Of a stretch of 10,304 nt of DNA, positions 7,308 to 10,304 are shown in pieces. Both the position numbers and the translations under genes were made by a program. The stretch is from Candidatus Hydrogenedentota bacterium (lineage in GTDB: Bacteria; Hydrogenedentota; Hydrogenedentia; Hydrogenedentiales; CAITNO01). The stretch spans positions 1-10,304 of the forward strand of contig CAIXUF010000855.1 in NCBI GenBank assembly GCA_903922535.1. The letters run 5' to 3'. Below the pieces are notes generated by a model. The model did no database searches and was not told the origin of the DNA. It saw nothing but the letters and a program-made list of their open reading frames with translations. The number at the start of each line of letters is the position of its first letter. Positions within the stretch are counted from its first letter, which is position 1.

Positions 7308-8199
7308 GGAACAGCGCGGGTTACTAACCGTGTTCGGGGCCGGGGGCTTCATCGGTGGTGCGGTTGCCTGTGAATTGGGAACGAAGGGCCGCGTGATCGT
7401 GCAGGAAGTCGCGTCAAAGGACGCGGACCTGGCCGACATGGAACAGGCGGGGCGGCTGGCGGGGCGGCTGCGGGGCGGAGGGGTCTGGTTGATTGCGGCG
7501 GCCCGGACACCGGAACATGCGGGCTTGCCGGCCGACAACCGCTTGGTGAATATCGCTCTGGCGAAAAACCTGGCCGTATTGCTTGTGCCGCTGAAGCCGA
7601 CCTGCGTGATCTTTCTGAGCAGCATTGACGTGTACGGGCGGACGGGACTGCAACTGCCCCTCGATGAGGACAGCCCGACGCGTCCGGAGACGGACTATGC
7701 GGTTTCCAAGTGCGTTTCCGAAGAGGTTCTTTCCGCCGCATGCGGCGAACTGGGCATCCCCCTGACGGTGCTTCGTCTGCCGGGCGTGTACGGTCCGGGC
7801 GATCCGCACCACGGCCCGGTCCGGTCCTTTGTGGATGCGGCTGTTCAACGGAAGACCATTCATGTCCATGGCAACGGACGGCAATGCCGGGACTTGCTGT
7901 ACGTTGGCGACGTGCCGCGCATCGTCAAGGCGCTTATGGCAGCGCCGACGCCGGGGGTTTTCAACGCCGTGACGGGCCGCGGCGTCAGCCTTAACAGTAT
8001 GTTGCGCATGATCGAAGCACTGACCGGTGAAAGGCTCCGCATCGACTATCATGAAGAATCTGAACAGATCGATCTCGTCTTCAAACCGTCCCGATTGTTG
8101 CGGCAGTGGCCCGCGCTTGAACTGACGGCGCTTGAAACCGGCATTCGTGAAACCTATACTTGGGCAAGCGGGGCGGCCCGGGCCAGTAACCCGCGTTAG
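7291..8199 (+). CDS. NAD(P)-dependent epimerase/dehydratase (extended SDR)
   Basis: The protein has 302 residues. The dinucleotide-binding motif GAGGFIG is at 16-22. The active site follows as Ser110/Ser111 in LSSIDVYG and the catalytic pair Tyr136-x3-Lys140 in DYAVSK. LRLPGVYGPGD is typical of sugar-nucleotide epimerases, dehydratases and reductases. It is slightly short for the group (usually about 310-340), mainly in the first Rossmann half, where the region between the first strand and IAAARTP is brief. Expected substrates are nucleotide sugars or other activated sugars, and the chemistry is oxidation-reduction at a ring or side-chain carbon. Start choice: ATG 7291 lies within the end of the radical SAM gene and has a poor Shine-Dalgarno; ATG 7276 is possible. 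A 50-base gap after its stop is the largest within the operon and separates the enzyme block from the membrane-protein pair. Confidence 0.85.
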   Translation: MANLSEEQRGLLTVFGAGGFIGGAVACELGTKGRVIVQEVASKDADLADMEQAGRLAGRLRGGGVWLIAAARTPEHAGLPADNRLVNIALAKNLAVLLVPLKPTCVIFLSSIDVYGRTGLQLPLDEDSPTRPETDYAVSKCVSEEVLSAACGELGIPLTVLRLPGVYGPGDPHHGPVRSFVDAAVQRKTIHVHGNGRQCRDLLYVGDVPRIVKALMAAPTPGVFNAVTGRGVSLNSMLRMIEALTGERLRIDYHEESEQIDLVFKPSRLLRQWPALELTALETGIRETYTWASGAARASNPR

Positions 8200-8249
8200 C
8201 CGCAGTGTTCCGGAGCAATAACGGGCCCATTTCGCAGGCAAGGAACCGG

Positions 8250-8774
8250 ATGAGCATCCCAAGCGAGTTTCAGGCAACAGCCTTGGCGGTCGGCTTGACG
8301 CCTTTCTTTGTGTTTTGCCATGTGGCGCTGTTTCGGCTTCGGAGTGAGCGCACGCCGGGCCATATCCACCTTTTCATGTCCTTTGCGGCGTATGCCGGGG
8401 CGTGGCTTGTGTGGGCCGGCGTCTTCTGGGGTTCGGCCTTGACGGCCTCCCAAATCATTGCGGGCGAATCGACGGCCGGGTTTGTGTGTCTCGCCTACAT
8501 GCAGGTGTTCTCCCAGGCCTGCCGTGGTTTTTCCCTGCGGGTTCTGGTGGATGTTGAGCGGTGCGGCGGGCTTGACCTGGAGGGCATTCTGCGGGAATAC
8601 AGCGACGGACGCGGTGTCGGCTGGCTGCTGGACAAGCGCATCGCGGTGCTGGAACGGCAGGGCATGCTCGCGCAGGGGCCGGACGGCGCGCTCGCGGTTC
8701 ATCCGAAAGGCCGCCGTATCGGCGTGGCGGGCCTGTGGTTGAAGCGCGTGCTCAAACCCGCCCAGGGGGGATGA
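8250..8774 (+). CDS. Uncharacterised 3-TM protein with C-terminal winged-helix-like domain (copy 1)
   Basis: I do not recognise a named family. The 174-residue protein has three hydrophobic segments at about 9-28, 41-64 and 75-91. SLRVL at 95-99 follows, then a soluble C-terminal domain. That domain ends with RIAVLERQGML (130-140), a short Gly/Asp-containing turn, and LAVHPKGRRI (148-157). Helix, turn, hairpin and a T/H-P-x-G-R signature are how winged-helix domains of the MarR/PadR/ArnR type end. AAGGAA at 8240-8245 supports ATG 8250; an in-frame start at 8205 has no such support. The neighbouring gene encodes a clear paralogue, and the two genes overlap by four bases. Role unknown: a membrane-bound regulator or a scaffold for the polysaccharide machinery are both possible. 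A normal winged-helix domain should be cytosolic, which would place the N-terminus outside if all three segments cross the membrane. Confidence 0.75.
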   Translation: MSIPSEFQATALAVGLTPFFVFCHVALFRLRSERTPGHIHLFMSFAAYAGAWLVWAGVFWGSALTASQIIAGESTAGFVCLAYMQVFSQACRGFSLRVLVDVERCGGLDLEGILREYSDGRGVGWLLDKRIAVLERQGMLAQGPDGALAVHPKGRRIGVAGLWLKRVLKPAQGG

Positions 8775-9292
8775 CTGCCGTGCATCTGTATGAGGCCCTT
8801 GGGAAGTCGACGGCGGCCCTGATCGGTCTTCCGCTGTTTGTGCTCGCGCAGGTGCTTGTGTGGCAGTGCCTCCCGGCGCGGAACAAAGGCGTCCTCTTTC
8901 TCGTGCTCGTTGCGGGCATCTCGTATGCGGCGGCGACGGTGTTTGTGTCGTGCGCTTTGGGTATTGTCTTTAACGGGCATGTCTGCACGTCACTGCCGGC
9001 CTTTGCCTTCGGCGTGGTGGCGTATATGCACCTCTATTTCGGCATTGATCGCTCCCTTTCCCTGAGAGTATTGGGGGAATTGGCGGAATCGGAGACCGGC
9101 TCGCTGAGTTCGGTCGAACTGGGCCGCGTGTATCCGGCCGAAGACATGGTTCAACGGCGGCTCGACGTCCTTGAGGCCAAGGGTCTCCTGCGGCGGGAAG
9201 CCTCCGTGTATCAATGCACGCCCAGGGGCCGGATGCTGGCGCGGTTTGCCTTGGCGGGCAAGTGGTTGTACGGTCTGGAGGCCTCAGGATGA
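8771..9292 (+). CDS. Uncharacterised 3-TM protein with C-terminal winged-helix-like domain (copy 2)
   Basis: This 173-residue protein is the tandem paralogue of the gene at 8250. Hydrophobic segments lie at about 15-34, 41-67 and 73-92. SLRVL at 97-101 matches 95-99 of copy 1, and RLDVLEAKGLL at 130-140 matches RIAVLERQGML at the same residue numbers. YQCTPRGRMLA at 147-157 is a classic-looking winged-helix hairpin plus following helix and aligns with copy 1. ATG 8771 overlaps the stop of copy 1 (ATGA) and is preceded directly by a run of G; the frame stays open to 8735, but the overlap start is preferred. The stop overlaps the glycosyltransferase start in the same way, so all three are probably translated in a coupled way. 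Function unknown; the match to copy 1 suggests the two could form a heterodimer. Confidence 0.76.
   Translation: MTAVHLYEALGKSTAALIGLPLFVLAQVLVWQCLPARNKGVLFLVLVAGISYAAATVFVSCALGIVFNGHVCTSLPAFAFGVVAYMHLYFGIDRSLSLRVLGELAESETGSLSSVELGRVYPAEDMVQRRLDVLEAKGLLRREASVYQCTPRGRMLARFALAGKWLYGLEASG
9277..9281 (+). promoter_or_regulatory. Ribosome binding site GGAGG for the glycosyltransferase
   Basis: GGAGG lies seven bases before ATG 9289, inside the end of the preceding gene. It is the strongest Shine-Dalgarno I found in the operon and fixes the start against the longer open frame from 9214. Confidence 0.65.
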
Positions 9293-10020
9293 GCGGGACG
9301 CCGGACATCACCTTCTTCGTGCCCTGCCTGAACGAAGAATTGAACGTTCTGGGAACCCTGAACGTGATTCTCGAAGCCGTCAATCAGGCCAGGATCTCCT
9401 ATGAAATCGTCGTGGTTGACGATGCCTCAACGGACAGAACCGCGGAGGTTGTGGAGACCTTCCAGCGCGAACACCCGGAGATTCCCCTGCATCTGACGCG
9501 CAACGCGGTCAACCAGGGTCTGGGCCGCAACTACGCGTCGGCGGCCCGCAGTGCCCGCGGCAGGCATTACATGCTCGTGAACGGCGACAATGTCGAACCG
9601 GTCGAGGTGGTGACGGCGCTTCTTTCGCGGCTGGGTTCGGCGGACATCATCATTCCCTATTTTGGCCGTTTGGACACGCGTCCCCTCACGCGCAGGGTCA
9701 TTTCCCGGACCTTCACGATTCTGGTAAACCTGCTCAGCGGGACGTCGGTGCGGTACTACAACGGCGCCGTCATACATCGCCGCGAAAATGTGGTCAAGTA
9801 CCATCCCGGCACGCGCGGCTTCGCCTATGAGGCGGAATTGATCACCCGGCTGATCGCGCGGGGCGCAACCTATCTGGAAGTCGAGGTTCCCGGCGCGGAA
9901 CGGCCCAACGGTGTCAGCACGGCCTTTAACACGCACAATGCCGTTTCCGTTGGAGGCAGCCTGCTCCGGATCGGATGGGCCCGCCTGCGCGGACGGGGAA
10001 GCGGAGAAGAACCGGCATGA
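9289..10020 (+). CDS. Family 2 glycosyltransferase (polyprenyl-phosphate-sugar synthase-like)
   Basis: The protein has 243 residues and the GT-A fold of family GT2. The first strand is FFVPCLNEELN (9-19). The nucleotide-binding segment VVVDDASTDRT holds Asp44 and Asp45. NQGLGRNYASAA (75-86) precedes the metal-binding motif, which here reads NGDN (98-101) in place of the usual DxD form. The later RYYNGAVIHRR and the segment around FAYEAELITRLI fit the acceptor side of dolichol-phosphate-mannose-synthase-like enzymes. There is no membrane segment, so it is probably cytosolic or peripheral, transferring a sugar from a nucleotide donor to a lipid carrier or growing glycan. It overlaps the genes on both sides by four bases (ATGA). 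It is the only complete glycosyltransferase in the window. Donor and acceptor are unknown. Confidence 0.87.
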   Translation: MSGTPDITFFVPCLNEELNVLGTLNVILEAVNQARISYEIVVVDDASTDRTAEVVETFQREHPEIPLHLTRNAVNQGLGRNYASAARSARGRHYMLVNGDNVEPVEVVTALLSRLGSADIIIPYFGRLDTRPLTRRVISRTFTILVNLLSGTSVRYYNGAVIHRRENVVKYHPGTRGFAYEAELITRLIARGATYLEVEVPGAERPNGVSTAFNTHNAVSVGGSLLRIGWARLRGRGSGEEPA

Positions 10021-10304
10021 GGCGGATCGTCCGACGATTGGTGAATCCGGGCATCGCCGTGGCGTCCGTGCTGCTTGTGTTCTGTGCGGTTCGCGGGTGC
10101 GACCTGCTTGCCGGCGCATGGCTGACACCGCAGCTCTGGCCGGGAAAAATGGGACTGATCTTTGAGCCCGGCACCAGCACCGACTATGACATGTATGACT
10201 TCAAGTGCACGGAAGAGATCAACGCGCTGGGCTTTAGGGACCGGGAAACCCCGCTCAAGAAGACGTGCAAGTGCCGCGCCGTGGCCATCGGCGATTCCTT
10301 CACC
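10017..10304 (+). CDS. Second SGNH-type protein, membrane-anchored, N-terminal part (runs off right edge)
   Basis: Ninety-six codons are visible from ATG 10017, which overlaps the glycosyltransferase stop (ATGA). A basic start (RRIVRR) leads into one hydrophobic segment at about residues 12-24, a membrane anchor or uncleaved signal. The segment NALGFRD followed by basic residues and AIGDSFT, at the very end of the window, is the standard entry into an SGNH domain: GDS is block I and Ser94 the likely nucleophile. The Asn and Asp/His blocks lie beyond the window, so the domain cannot be confirmed. The GFRD lead-in is common in SGNH and AlgX-like proteins that acetylate polysaccharides outside the membrane. 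It shares architecture, not close sequence, with the first SGNH gene (892), which has GES at block I. Confidence 0.75.
   Translation, partial: MRRIVRRLVNPGIAVASVLLVFCAVRGCDLLAGAWLTPQLWPGKMGLIFEPGTSTDYDMYDFKCTEEINALGFRDRETPLKKTCKCRAVAIGDSFT

Noticed and set aside
6252..7625. 457-codon open frame on the minus strand opposite the radical SAM and SDR genes
   Set aside because: Both plus-strand genes carry unmistakable catalytic motifs here; the antisense product is low-complexity and rich in Arg, Pro and Ala.
8250..9292. Antiphage defence or toxin-antitoxin pair
   Set aside because: Two small genes in tandem invite this idea, but they are paralogues of equal length coupled to a glycosyltransferase, with no toxin, nuclease or nucleotide-sensing motif.

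Overview
The window is a GC-rich (by eye about 60% G+C), tightly packed stretch of bacterial chromosome that reads as part of a surface-polysaccharide or glycolipid biosynthesis locus. The style of the proteins (membrane-anchored SGNH hydrolases, a GT-C-like membrane protein, a transketolase/radical-SAM sugar cassette) reminds me of environmental bacteria of the PVC, Hydrogenedentota or Omnitrophota kind. No marker gene is present, so this is a weak guess. There are no rRNA, tRNA, CRISPR or insertion-sequence signatures.

Layout: (1) 548 to 1, minus strand: the N-terminal part of a polytopic membrane protein, probably GT-C glycosyltransferase-like, running off the left edge. (2) 549-891: a divergent regulatory region with a good sigma70-type promoter facing left and a plausible extended -10 promoter facing right. 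(3) 892-10304, plus strand: twelve consecutive genes, mostly with overlapping stops and starts, so very probably one operon: membrane-anchored SGNH hydrolase; HAD hydrolase; APH-fold kinase; transketolase N-half; transketolase C-half; SAM methyltransferase; radical SAM enzyme with a cysteine-rich C-terminus; NAD(P)-dependent epimerase/dehydratase-type SDR; two related small membrane proteins with a C-terminal winged-helix-like domain; family 2 glycosyltransferase; and the beginning of a second SGNH-type protein, cut by the right edge.

Inferred joint role: the block from HAD to SDR (2123-8199) holds the chemistry needed to build and activate or modify an unusual sugar or polyol: phosphate removal, phosphorylation, two-carbon ketol transfer, methyl transfer, radical chemistry and redox/epimerisation. 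The glycosyltransferase would attach a sugar to an acceptor, and the SGNH proteins would add or remove acyl (often acetyl) groups at the outer face of the membrane. The product cannot be read from the sequence.

The least explained part is the tandem pair at 8250-9292: each has three predicted membrane segments followed by a winged-helix-like domain, and they align with each other almost position for position. They look like an ancient duplication embedded in the polysaccharide operon.
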